Positions 47,042 through 57,499 are shown, numbered from the stretch's first letter. The stretch is 64,000 nt of DNA from Hydra vulgaris (GCF_038396675.1 NC_088921.1:72056001-72120000), one strand, 5' to 3'. The notes: generated from the sequence alone by a model not told the origin. Translations and numbers: made by a program.

Positions 47042-48990
47042 CTAGGCCCAATAGAATTCTGCTTGCATAAAGCATGGATTTGAAAAAAGAATTTTTTTTT
47101 GATTTACAAGTTTATTATAAAATTTTAAAAAGACAAGAGCTTTAAGTGACTCGTCGGACAAACGCGATCTAATTTTTGTGCAAAAATTTGTGCAAACTGA
47201 AAAAACACGCTCAACGTCAGTTGATGTTGATTTAATACTTAAAAGTGCATTGAATAATTTTTGAAGGTTTTCTGTACGTTGTCCAGTGTTCTTATAAAGA
47301 GTGAATTCCGATTTTAACCATTTGAAATCTGATCCAGTTGTTGTATGTTCTTTACGAAGAAGCAAGTTTAATTCGTCGTTTAGTGATAGACTAACATTTT
47401 CAGATTCAGATTGTATCGACTCATCTATTTCAGTTTCTTCATCAAATCCAAACAATCGAGAAGCAAGACGACCGGCAAATATCAATGTTGCTTTTATTGG
47501 AGTGTTTGAAGGATCTTTTAAACTCTTCAAAAGATTCATAACATCCTTGTTCAATCTTTCATCAGTACGGATTTTCAAGTTATTGTACAATTCTTCACTG
47601 GTTTTGCTGTTGATCATTGACAATTTTTTAAACATAAACTCCAAAATTATTTCAGCACTTGCTAATGTTGCATCTTCCTGACTTAAACGTTGAACTGCAA
47701 GTTTTTTCGGTTCCATAGCATCATAAAGATTACAAAGAGCAATAAAATCAATTGAATCCAAAATGTGTGTCGCATTGAACTCAAATAAAGTCTCTCGAAT
47801 TGCCATATCAGACTTAATAATCGAGTCCAACATGATTGGAATTGAATTCCAGCGAGTTTTTACATGAAGATGTAGTTCAATTTCACGTCCTGTTAAAGCT
47901 TTCACTTTACTCAAAAAATGTTGTTGCGAACTGTTGAATTTTTTATGAATTTGACAAGCTTTCGAGAATTTTTAAGCAAATCGTGATAACTAATTTCAGA
48001 TTGTTCAATGTCGTCATCATTTAGCAAATCAAGGCAATCATCAAAGCAATCACTTTCATCAGATTCATCGCTATCAAAATAGTGTTCCTCAATTTCATTC
48101 TCTTTCTTATATAAAGTATCGCAGACACCCAAATGTAGAGCATGGTTTAGGCAAAACTGGCCAATTATATCCACAAGTCTAATGAATTTTTTATTCACTG
48201 CTGCTCCAACCTGAGTTGAGCCAACAATATCTTTGTTCATGTCAATTCCAAATTCAGTTAAATGTTGTTTCATAGCGACAACCATGTCTTCAGCAGAGCA
48301 AGATCCAACAATGCGAACAAGACCAGTTTTAATAGTGACTTTATCATTGCTGCTGTGTATATTAATTCCAAAGAATCGTCTTCCTCTTATTGTTGTATAT
48401 TCGTCTACGCACATACTGAATTTTGCTCCATTAGCAAGTTTTTCCTTAATTATTTCAACAACTTTTGCTTTCTTCTTGTTAAAATCTTCAAAAATTAATT
48501 TCATGACATCACGTTCATTAGCTGGAAGTTTGTAACCATCTCGTGATATAGATTGACGAATATAATTTTTTCTAGTTATTGCTCTAATTGAAATACCATC
48601 AGTTGCCATATCTGTAACTATTTCTTTGAGGGATTTTCGATTGAAAAATTCAAAAATTGATTTTGTTCTTTTCTCTACTGTTGGTTCTTCGTTGGATGTG
48701 CCAGCTGCTGACCTTTCAAAATCAATTCCATGTGTCTTAAGATGTGCTTTCAATGTAGTTGTAGAATTTCCAGAACAGACAATGATTTTGTTGCATCGCG
48801 AGCATTGTCTTTCAAGAGATTTTGTTTTTGGATTTTTTATGTTTTGTAGCAAAATCCGATTCTGACGACATTGCTGAAATATATAAGCATTGTTATTGTA
48901 TTCTTAAACCAAATTAAAATGATTTAATACGTACTGTTAAATGTGTTACTTTTAGAAACACCCAAGATTTTACTTTCTTCTCTTTGAAAA
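47042..48990 (-). pseudogene. hAT 1 transposase, one frameshift, altered second catalytic site
   Basis: Exon 1 near 48990-48952 gives VKSWVFLKV (the Trp/Phe of a BED finger). After a short intron exon 2 starts at about 48876 (TTTCAG). The BED finger continues as CSRCNKII...TLKAHLKTHG. The catalytic domain has CVDEYTTIRGRRFFGI (first Asp) and later GQFCLNHALHLGVCD (the C-x2-H motif). Where relatives have T-D-G-A-A-V the sequence is STQVGAAVNKK, so the second Asp seems lost. The frame changes once at 47911-47914 in a T6 run. The second half (47914-47042) has the hAT dimerisation domain LLSIKSTSTDVERVFSV, with the catalytic Glu, and LSDESLKALVFL. Otherwise uninterrupted. Confidence 0.85.
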
Positions 48991-49159
48991 ACTCAAGGAA
49001 AAACACTAACTTATCACCAATACGTAATATTTTTTAAACATGAAAAAGTCGTTAAAAACAGTAAAAACAGTTCTGAAAAAACAGCTGTTTACTGTTTTTC
49101 ATTTTTGACGAAAAAACAGCTGTTTTACTGTTACTGTTAAACAGTAATGAAAAACCCTA

Positions 49160-49167
49160 CTAATATC
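49160..49167. repeat. 8-bp target site duplication of hAT 1, right
   Basis: CTAATATC directly after the TIR. Confidence 0.9.
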
Positions 49168-49512
49168 TTCTTTAACTGCAAGTAAAAGATTATTTTGATT
49201 TGGCCAATTTTTAAGAAACTCTAAAATATCTTTTGAATGAAAATACAAAGCTGCAGCATTATAATATAATATATTAAATCTGTTACCAACAAAGGGTGCA
49301 GGCATTCACTTACTTTGTCCTTTACCAGCAAGATATGCATTAAAATACCCAGCAACTCCAGCTTCATCAATTCCCCTTACATGAAAAGCTTTACATGCAG
49401 TTCTTATTAATCTAGTGGCACCTGATTCAGTAGTGTTGAATGCAAAAATATTTTCATAACTACTACTTAAAATTAACTTTTCGTATGGGTTAATTGTTTT
49501 TATCAGTTTCTG
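49160..49512 (-). pseudogene. Unnamed family copy A, middle part
   Basis: The exon begins after a TTTGCAACAG acceptor near 49512 and reads KLIKTINPYEKLIL, RLIRTACKAFHVRG, EAGVAGYFNAYLAGKG. After an in-frame TGA it goes on with APFVGNRFNILYYNAAALYF, then LLLAVKEDIS up to the hAT target site. The GNRFNILYYNAA block aligns with GNRLHILFHMAG of copy B. Upstream (N-terminal) exons with the DATT block are not found; the next thing to the right is a GIY-YIG fragment on the plus strand. Joined across the hAT, the frame stays in phase but meets a TAA shortly after. Confidence 0.6.
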
Positions 49513-49602
49513 TTGCAAAGTTAGATAATAAATGCAATTTACAAAAAAAATGAGAAAATTATCAAAAAATATGGTATATTGTGTTGTTTCCTCCTGTACC
49601 TG

Positions 49603-49942
49603 ATAAACAATATATTGGCATAACAGAGGGTGAATGGAAAAACATTTTGCCAATCATAAGCAATCTTTCAAAAATAAAAAGTATTTAAAAGATACCATGC
49701 TGTTAAAATATATATGGGAATTAAAAGAAAAAAATATTGATGATTTTATACTGAATTGGTCCGTCCTTAAAACAGCGCCTGCGTATAACAATATTTCCAA
49801 AAATTGCATACTATTTCTACAAGAAAAATTTGAAATAATTACACATGCAAATCAAGAATGCTTATTAAACATAAAATCGGAATTAATTTCTAAATGTAGG
49901 CACGAAAATAAGTTTCTCCTAAAAAACTATAAATATAAATGA
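49603..49942 (+). pseudogene. GIY-YIG endonuclease C-terminal fragment (Penelope-like retroelement)
   Basis: The plus strand reads KQYIGITEGEW (the YIG part of a GIY-YIG nuclease) near 49605-49640. After a one-base shift the open frame 49634-49942 gives HFANHKQSFKNKKYL, LLKYIWELKEKNID, LNWSVLKTAPAYNNISKNC and LLNIKSELISKCRHENKFLL. That order (N-H-K-x-S-F, L-x-x-Y-I-W-x-L-K, W-x-I, Y-x-x-x-x-x-x-C, S-E-L-x-x-x-C-R-H) is typical of the nuclease domain at the C-terminus of Penelope-like RTs. The RT itself is absent, as expected for a 5'-truncated copy. The ORF ends at 49942 and is followed 200 bases on by a hammerhead-like motif. Confidence 0.7.
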
Positions 49943-50140
49943 GTTCAAATAATATTTACATTAAATACCCTTTTTTAAAAAAACATTTAAAAAAAAAGCA
50001 TAAGTAATCATTTCTAAAGAATTCTTTTTATAATAGTGTCAGCAAATTCCACAAATGTGTGGAAATTTACAGTAGTTAAGACATTTGCGACTTCCTGTAA
50101 TTTAATTTTTGTATAAATTAAAGTTTTATTAATTTGATCA

Positions 50141-50186
50141 TTCATTTCTGATGAATCTTTGTTGATGAAACACAGTGTAAAATGAA
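50141..50186 (+). ncRNA. Candidate minimal type I hammerhead ribozyme
   Basis: All core elements are in order. Stem I 5' strand TTCATTT (50141-50147). CTGATGA (50148-50154). Stem II ATC/GAT with loop TTTGTT (50155-50166). GAAA (50167-50170). Very short stem III CAC/GTG (50171-50177). TA (50178-50179). Stem I 3' strand AAATGAA (50180-50186), a perfect 7-bp match. Short stems III are typical of the hammerheads known from Penelope-like elements, and this one lies 200 bases past the GIY-YIG fragment on the same strand. Stem II of 3 bp is weak, so activity is uncertain. Confidence 0.5.
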
Positions 50187-50213
50187 AAAAAATTTTTGTT
50201 AAGTGATTTTCTC

Positions 50214-50216
<3 letters not shown>

Positions 50217-50285
<69 letters not shown>

Positions 50286-50328
50286 CATATATATATATAT
50301 ATATATACATACATATATATATATATAT

Positions 50329-50424
<96 letters not shown>
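50217..50424. repeat. (TA)n microsatellite with ACATACAT interruptions
   Basis: About 100 TA units interrupted at 50281, 50307 and 50331. Confidence 0.97.
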
Positions 50425-50427
<3 letters not shown>

Positions 50428-50678
50428 CTCTGTGTAACCAGCATAAAAAGATAAAAACGTGGGCTACAAAAATAGCACATGCAAATACATTTTTACTTGG
50501 GAAAATATGACCTGAAAATGCTTTGGAGGAAAGTCATCAAACAAAAGTTTTCTGAGATTAAAAGAATTTTTTTAAAACATTAAACCACGCTTAACTAAGA
50601 TATAACTTAACGACTAAGAACAAATGTACCGCTCCACATCTAGTGTTGTTTTTACACTTATTAACTAACCGGTTTTTA
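50425..50678. other. Non-coding
   Basis: No motif recognised. Confidence 0.5.
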
Positions 50679-50832
50679 ATCCTCAAAAATAAATTGATAT
50701 TATACCATGTTACTACAGAGGTAGCCAGAATTTCACTTCTAAAATGTCTATTTATTGCAGAAATTTTATAATAAATAAAAAACTGACTACCTATGTAGTA
50801 ACATGGTCTAATCAATCGATTTTTACGGACCC
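50679..50832. mobile_element. Short MITE-like inverted-repeat element
   Basis: About 154 bp; the ends are inverted copies over about 50 bp, best in CCATGTTACTACA(G/T)AGGTAG(C/T)CAG (50705 and inverted to 50806). No target duplication identified. Confidence 0.7.
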
Positions 50833-50936
50833 GCAAAAACAATGATCCAAACATTTTTTTTTTCTTTTCTTAGTTTTTAATTTACAAAATTTATTTGATA
50901 ATATGTAAAAATAATGAGGAATTTTGGAAATTATTG

Positions 50937-51060
50937 GATGCAATATAAAGATTTTGTGAAATAAAGAATTGCGAATAAAGATTTTGTGAAATAAAGAATT
51001 GTGAATAAAGAATTTGTGATTTTATGGAAATTATTGGATGTAATAAAGATTTTGTTAAAA
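50937..51060. repeat. Short tandem repeat, ~33-bp units
   Basis: Units contain ATAAAGATTTTGTGAAATAA and AGAATTG(C/T)GA; about three copies, with GGAAATTATTGGATG at each side. Confidence 0.75.
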
Positions 51061-51185
51061 CCCGGGGTTTTTTACCCCTGAAAATATTTGAAATAAACAT
51101 TCTTTTATTAACTAATGCTAACTTATTTCGGTTAAAAAATATTAAAATTGAAATTTTTTTTCAAAAAAATAAGTAAAATCTTATT

Positions 51186-51377
51186 TCCGCTTGGCGACGC
51201 AGAGAGCGGAGTACCAACGCATAGTGCGGTCAAATCACAGAGCACCGTCGCAGGGCATTTGTTTAGGAAGTTCGCGCCTCCTTTTTTAAAAATGTTGCTT
51301 ATTGGGCTAGACCCAGCGTTAAATCTCGGATCTATTGGTTCTGAGACAGAACTCTAACCACTGCGCCTCGGCTGCAC
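51186..51377 (-). mobile_element. tRNA-derived SINE
   Basis: On the minus strand from about 51377 the head reads GCAGCCGAGGCGCAGTGGTT (A-box-like), with an anticodon-type hairpin GTTCT/AGAAC, then GATCCGAGATTTA (degenerate B box). The body is GC-rich (GCGACGGTGCTC, GCGTTGGTACTCCGC), which stands out against the flanks. About 190 bp; the tail ends in A/T-rich sequence near 51180. It would be transcribed by RNA polymerase III and mobilised by a LINE. Confidence 0.65.
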
Positions 51378-52870
51378 TAAACCATTTTATGAACACTTCT
51401 ATTTTTATAGAAAAATTACTATTGAATAAAAAAAATTGTAACGTACATCTATAATGCCTAAATAGGGTAAGATCTCCTCAATTTTACCCTTTTGCTCCAA
51501 TTATGACTCTTAACACTTTGGTCGGATTTAAAAAATCTCTTTTCTATTGTTACAAGGCAAATTACAATTAAATAAAAAAGGCTTCATATGAGCGACACGA
51601 CATAAAACCAGTGCCATACAACATTTGCATATAATACCTTTTATATAATACCTTTTATATAATACCTTTGTCTAAACGAGAAATAATTTGGCGCTAATAT
51701 TTTTGGGAAAGTTTCATTGTTTTGGGAAAGACCTAACTTTGTAGAGTGAACCCAAAGGGGGTTTGCACCGATTTTGAAAAGTTTTTGTAGTTCACTATCT
51801 CTAATAACAATGTTGATTTTTAAATATATTTGGTTTTTTTTGTTTGTTGGGCCATTATCTTCAATTTTCGGAATTAATTTTGAATGATGCTGTCATTTTT
51901 AATTAAGTTTTTTTAATATTTATGAAGCCATTTTTTTTTTTACCGATTTTTTCCTCCTATAAAAATGGCGTGTTTCTACACAAGAACTTAATCAACTTAA
52001 GCAAAGTTTAGTTTTTTTATGCGAAGAAACTATCAGTAGTTTAAATTATGCAAAAAAAAAATAAAATAATTTAGACTATTATTTATGAAAGTGCTGTTCA
52101 AAATAGTTTGTGTGTTATGTTTTAACTAAAAAGGGGCTACTTTGCACCAGCTAAGAGAAAGTGGTGAAAAGCAACTTAGACTATATATTTTTAAGCATTT
52201 TATGGTTTTAAATCTTGCTAACAGATACGAATTGTTTTTAAGGTGGTACTACCATGTTAAAATCAGCAAAAACAAAAAAAAATTTTCTTTAAATTCTAAA
52301 AGTTTAAACATCATAAATCATAAGAATCACTTTACTTTCCTTCAAAAAATAACAGAAAGTCCTAAAATTTTTAATCAAAGGCAACAAGGTTATTTTCGAA
52401 CCTCTAGCAACGGCCTTAGAAACCATGACTGTTTATGTGTTTGCCCTATTTTCACAATTTTTTCATTGGTTTTGTAAAAAGGTTATTTTGATACAGAATA
52501 AAATATAAAAGGTGGTTAATCATATTTTTCAGGCCAGTATGAATTTTTTTAATTAGAGATTTTTTTAGTATATAATATTTTTTATTTAAAATCTGTTTCT
52601 TTCAGAATAATTTTTTTTCAAATATTTTTAAACTAGAACATTGATACCTCAGAAACTGTTTACTCTTTTTCTTTAAAATTTTTACAGTTTGTTCATTGAT
52701 ATAGTAGAAAGGGCTGGTAGTAAAATAATCAAAAAATTGTTTTTATTTTGGCCAGATTTTAAAATTTTACATACCCTACGGACCAATTTTTTATGATTTT
52801 TACAGGTTATTATCTGCCATTTTACTTTGGCTCAGTATTTTTAAAAGATTCTACTAGGGGCCCTCGACGA
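51378..52870. other. Mostly non-coding; decayed sequence before pogo-like gene
   Basis: Three direct copies of ATAATACCTTTTATAT at 51633-51672. The open frame 52142-52477 carries no motif I recognise. The N-terminal part of the pogo-like gene may have stood here. Confidence 0.4.
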
Positions 52871-52879
52871 CATATAAGA

Positions 52880-53995
52880 GTTTGATATGTCGTTGTGGCA
52901 TTAAGTATCCAGAGAAAGTTTGTAGTTTTTCAAAGTCCAGCACTTTCTTAATGATGTGTGGTAGTGCAGCTGGTGAATTGCTTCCACCATTTGTTTTGTA
53001 CAGAGCCACTAAAATTTGGAATACATGGACAGAGGGAGGGCCAAAATATTGTCGCTTTCAAAGTACTAAATCAGGTTGGTTTGATTAATTTGCTTTTAAT
53101 AATTGGTTTGAAAGTCTTATGTTGCCAAAACTAAAAAAGTTAATTGGTAAAAAGGTTCTCATTGCTGAAAACGTATCTACTCACCTTAATGTTACTATAT
53201 TTCAAAAGTGCAGAGAAGAAAATATTTCATTTGTATGTTTGCCTCCGAACAGTACGCATCTTACACAACCCTTAGATGTTGCTTTTTTTAGGCCAATGAA
53301 AATAGCATGGAGAAAAATTTTGTTAGAGTGGAAAGGAACTCCAGAAGGTTTATGTTTTGGGGTCTTACCTAAGCAGTACTTTCCGTCGCTACTAAAACAA
53401 GTCCTTGATTTTCTAGAACCAAATATTATAAAAATCTTTAAAGTGGTTTTCAAAAGTGTGGAATTTACCCTTGTGATGTGCAACCACTGCTTGATAGAAT
53501 TTCTAATAAAAAAATTGAGGCGTCAGCCATCAGTTTGTCATTTTTGGATGCTCTCAAATTGACAATGACTTCAATTGTGACAAAACCAAAGTTAGCAAAA
53601 AAGAAATTAGTTAACATACCAGCAGGAAGAAGTCTTTCTCATTTAGAGTTACTTGATATGGAACTAGATGGTTCCAGTAAAACATAATCATTAGCTACCC
53701 AGCTTCTTGATAACCATTTATCTAATGACTTGGTGAAACCAATTAACAAGATGCATTTGTAATTGTAATAAATTGTAAAAATAAATATTTTCCTGGAATC
53801 ATAAAATGTTTTGACGAGAATGGAGCAACAGTAAGTATCATGGTAAAATCTGCATATAATTGAAAACGGCCTCTGAAAAAAAAAAGATTTTTTTTATAAG
53901 TGGGATACAATAATTGGAGGAATAAGCCCTCCTAAAATTTTGAGCAAAAGAGGTTTCTTCTCAGTGCCAGAATTGTTTAATAGTGTGGAATAATG
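52880..53995 (+). pseudogene. pogo/jerky-like (DDE_1) transposase remnant
   Basis: Blocks in order: IKYPEKVCSFSKSSTFLMMC and GELLPPFVLYRATKIWNTW (52882-53088). Then KLIGKKVLIAENVSTHLNV (53119-), SFVCLPPNSTHLTQPLDVAF, GVLPKQYFPSLLKQVL, and after a shift GRSLSHLELLDMELDG (53478-53687). A final piece, IIGGISPPKILSKRGFFSVP, lies near 53910-53980. This is the DDE_1 domain of pogo/Tigger-type transposases and of host proteins derived from them. The second catalytic Asp, normally in L-x-x-D-N-x-S-x-H, is Glu (codon 53167-53169). The third Asp (53275-53277, QPLDVAF) is present. The N-terminal HTH and the first Asp are missing. Pseudogene, with stops after SGWFD and between C-terminal blocks. Confidence 0.75.
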
Positions 53996-54870
53996 TGAAA
54001 AAATTGGCATTTTAATTCAGTTATTTTATTTATGAGATGGCCTATTTTTGTTTTTTTTCTTTGTTTTATTTTTGATGTTTGTTTATTTAAAAGAAAATAT
54101 TACACTTATTTAATAAATTATTTTGTGAAATTACTGATTATAACCTCATAATTAAATTAACTTTCAGGGCTTTTTTGTTTTTTTTAGAGTTTAAAGACCA
54201 TATTTTTAAACACATAAAATATTTTAACAATTTAAAATAAAACTCTAGTATCATTAGCTCCATTTAAGTCCTTAAATAAACACGATGTTGAAACCTCCAT
54301 TATATTTGAAGATTTTCACTCTACCCAACTTATTAAAAAAGTATGTTGCATTTATTTTAATATGAGATTTGCTCGGTATGCACAGGTGAACACTGAAAGT
54401 TTAAAAAAGTCTACACTTGGGCTAAGACAACAAACAAATAAACTCCTTTTGTTTAAAGGTTTGTAAAAATGTTTATTAAATTTTAAAAAAACATACAAGA
54501 ATGTTTGGTTAATGTTTCCTAAATTCTTTTCTGATAAGGTAGGGATTAAAGTTTTAAATAAAAAGGTCCAAGTTATTTAACTTGGGACAGACGCTTTTAG
54601 AGCATTTTTATGAGTTATGATATTTTATAAAGAAGGCTAATAAAAAACTTATCTTAGTAATTATTTAAACGAGTTTTCGAATGATTTTAACTTATTGGTA
54701 ACTTTAGATGCTCTGAACATTTTTAACTTTTGTTTCGCACGTCGGATATAGCTTTTGCTCTTATTACAAATGGCGGATTCAATTTGTAAACAAAAAAAGC
54801 GGCTTCACTTTTCGTCTAATAAAATCCCGCAAGTTAGACATCTAGTATATATAATATAACATTGGAATTA
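53996..54870. other. AT-rich non-coding stretch
   Basis: No gene or element recognised. Confidence 0.5.
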
Positions 54871-56275
54871 CTGTAGTCTCTCGCTTAACTGAGCAAATTG
54901 AAACAGGCATTGCGGTGCGCAATTAACTAGGAGTGCGCAAATAAGAAAAAGATAAGAAAAAATTTAGAAAACTAAATTATTAACTATATAAACAAATCTT
55001 TATTGAGAAATATATTATGCATGACGGAAAAAATCATGAATTGTTGGCTGATATGCATTCTGCATTCTGTATGTTTGATGTTAGTTGTTCGTAGCTATTC
55101 ATTAATTTATCGCTGTCGTCTTTTAAAATTGATTTAGATTTTTGACATTTTAATTGCTTGCCAATATCGATCAGAGATAAATGTATAAATTAAATACATA
55201 AGAAGTCTGTACCATTGTTTATCTCATCATTATTAGCTTCTTCTTCATCAGAATTGTTATCCATAGCAACTGCATTATCATTATTTTCTTCGAGAGACAA
55301 ACAATCTTTAACATCTTCCTTCATTGCTTCAATATACGTTGGAGAATCTTCACAGTCAATTGATTCAAAATTGCTGATATCTTCCGAACTGATCATATTC
55401 CCTATTCCTTCAATTTTGTTTAGCAGAAAGCCTTTTAGCCTCCTCAGAGCATTGTTCAGTGTTAACAGGACTGGAAATCTGAAATAGTTCTGCCTTGTCG
55501 AAGTAATTTTTGAGACATGAAGGTTGAATTGGTTTCCAAGCCAAATCGACATACTTAGCAGCGTCAAGAAGATGTGCGGGCTTGCCGTATTCAACTCCAG
55601 CTGCACCTCTTTTGCACAAAAGACTACTTTATTTCAGACATTCCTTTGTATTTACATCGAGACTGTAATATGAAAGTATGTCTGAGAGATATAGATATTT
55701 ATATCGCTTCTTGAGAGCCGCAATAATCTCCATATCACATGGTTGCTTCCAACTTGTGCAATTTGGAGGGAAGAAAACAACTTTTACAAAATTTCGCTCA
55801 AACGCCTTGAAATGTCCAGGTGCATTGTCTAATAATAAAAGAACAGACAAGCCAGTTTTGCGTTTAACTTCAGGATAAAAGACTTCATTGAACCATTCAA
55901 CGTATAGAGACATCCATCCATGCATTTTTCTGACAAAAACACGGTATAGGCCATATTCTACCAACTATACAAGCAGGTCGCGCAGCTTTTCCAATCATAG
56001 AACAGGGTATTTTGTGAGATCCTGTTGCGTTGGAGCAAACAACTAAAGTCACTATTTCTTTAGATTTTTTTTTACCTTTTGTAGTTACTAAGCTTTCAGT
56101 AGACATTAACTTCTTTTATATTTAATTTTTGCGCTATTTCTTTTGCTTTCATAATTGCTAATGATGGAGGCACTTCAATCTTCGAACGACGCAATGCATC
56201 AATCCAAATGTATAGCTCATTTACTATTGCTTCAAACTTTCCAGACGATAATCGAAACACTTTTTTTTAGCTCCT
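54871..56275 (-). pseudogene. Tigger-like element with internally deleted transposase
   Basis: The 3' terminus at 54871 reads CTGTAGTCTCTCGCTTAACT, a Tigger-type end. On the minus strand from 56275: CFRLSSGKFEAIV, NELYIWIDALRRSKIEVPPS, LAIMKAKEIAQKLNIKE (CENP-B-type HTH). Then directly STESLVTTKGKKKSKEIVTL (56106-), AWMDVSI, EVFYPEVKRKTGLSVLLLLD (second Asp, LLLLDNAPGH), and FFPPNCTSWKQPCDMEII (third Asp, 55964-55629). Next GAAGVEYGKPAHLLDAAKYV, and an acidic tail (EDVKDCLSLEENND) ending at 55190. Between the HTH and ESLVTTKG the segment with the first Asp is deleted. Frame changes occur near 55900 and 55610. The 5' terminus is absent because the element joins LINE 3 at about 56275. Confidence 0.8.
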
Positions 56276-57420
56276 TCTAGCAAACAAGAGACTACTGTAT
56301 TTTCAAGTTTGAAAGAAGAGCACCAAGTTACTGTACAACATATAATATTAAAAACCCTTCCAGCTTCTTCTAGAAAATGTCGAAAGTTTTCATTATTTTT
56401 GTTTAAACTCCTTATATTAATGTGAAGGATTATGACTCTTTCACTGTTTATATCCTTTACATTTATAAAAAGAAATTCTTTAATGGTGCTGGGGTAATGA
56501 TATAAACTGTCCGTGTACATGTAACTATAGAAATTTACATCTGGGTCTGCGTTTTCATCTGATATAATGTATTTTTCCTAAATATTATAAATTAGCTATT
56601 GAAAGTCATTCATTTTTGCAATTATTTTTATGTGCGCAGGTTTAAAGAATTTCTTTTTGTTATCAGTTATCGCGTGTTATCAGTTTGTTATAGACTACTT
56701 TTGCATTCTTACCTGAGGATCTTAATTCTTTAGCTTTTGCAAAGAGTATTTTTTTTTTTAATCGTTCTTTTGCTGTAGTCGTTCTTGAGATATATCTGTT
56801 CATTCCAAAACTTTGATCGTTTATGGCGATGTAATTTTTTTTCTTTGTCCTTATAGTTTAGGAACTTTACAACTATTGTTCGTCGCTTTTTTTATCCAGA
56901 TTCATTTTTTTTTCTAGTTCTATGGGCTCTTTCTATTTGAATGTCACTTTTTATATTTAATTTTTCTTTAATAAAATATTTTACTTTCGACTCATTTTCT
57001 TCCTATGGTTCGTTTTCTTTTTCTTCAAAACCTTCGAACCTCAAGTTGTTTTTCTTGCTACGATCTTCTAATTCAGCAATTTTGCCTACAAAAAGTTGGC
57101 TTGAATTTTTTTTTTCGTTTTCTTTGATGTAATTTTTTAGTTTTCATTAAGTTTATTCGTTTCCTTTATGGTTTTTTCGTAATATTTGTTTTGAAAGTTT
57201 ATTCCGTTGTTTATTGTAGCAATTTCATTTTTTATCGCTAAGCTTTCGTTTTTTAATTGCTCTATTTTCCCTTCAAGTTTGTCAATTTTCTTAGCAAAAG
57301 TTTTTAATAAAGTATTTTCATGGACTTCTCATAGTTCTTTCACTTGCGTGATTGTTAAACTTTTAGCTATTTTTTTTTTAACTTTTCTAAATAAATACAC
57401 TCTAATATGATGTAAACTAT
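56276..57420 (-). mobile_element. LINE 3: ORF1 and start of ORF2, truncated by Tigger junction
   Basis: From 57420 the minus strand reads a coiled coil (KKIDKLEGKIEQLKNES and following heptads), then KIVARKTT / LEDRSRKNNLRFEGFEEKEN. Next SKVKYFIKEKLNIKSD, IQIERAHRTRKK and RRTIVVKFLNYKDKEK follow in alternating frames. This is an L1-type ORF1p (coiled coil plus RRM, Transposase_22). ORF2 begins near 56578: DENADPDVNFYSYMYTDSLY, ILHINIRSLNKNNENFRHF, EEAGRVFNIICCTVTW, the N-terminal blocks of an apurinic endonuclease. At about 56275 the sequence switches to Tigger. ORF1 has several stops, so the copy is dead. Confidence 0.75.
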
Positions 57421-57499
57421 TCAGAACTTTTCTTTTAGAACAGGGGTTCTAACTATTCCGAATTAGTTTGATATTGTCTTATGGATCATCCGCAATACT

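Larger units (their letters stand above)
45574..49159 (-). mobile_element. Complete hAT element 1 (3586 bp) inserted in family copy A
   Basis: Ends are TAGGGTTTTTCA (45574) and its inverse TGAAAAACCCTA (ending 49159), flanked by identical 8-bp CTAATATC. Both sub-terminal regions carry several AACAGCTGTT / AACAGT motifs (for example about 45608, 45644, 49080, 49117), which would suit transposase binding. It encodes a hAT transposase on the minus strand and carries a nested fold-back element. Confidence 0.93.

Noticed and set aside
47301-48865. Plus-strand open frames at 47301-47681, 48233-48535 and 48626-48865
   Set aside because: They are antisense shadows of the hAT 1 transposase.
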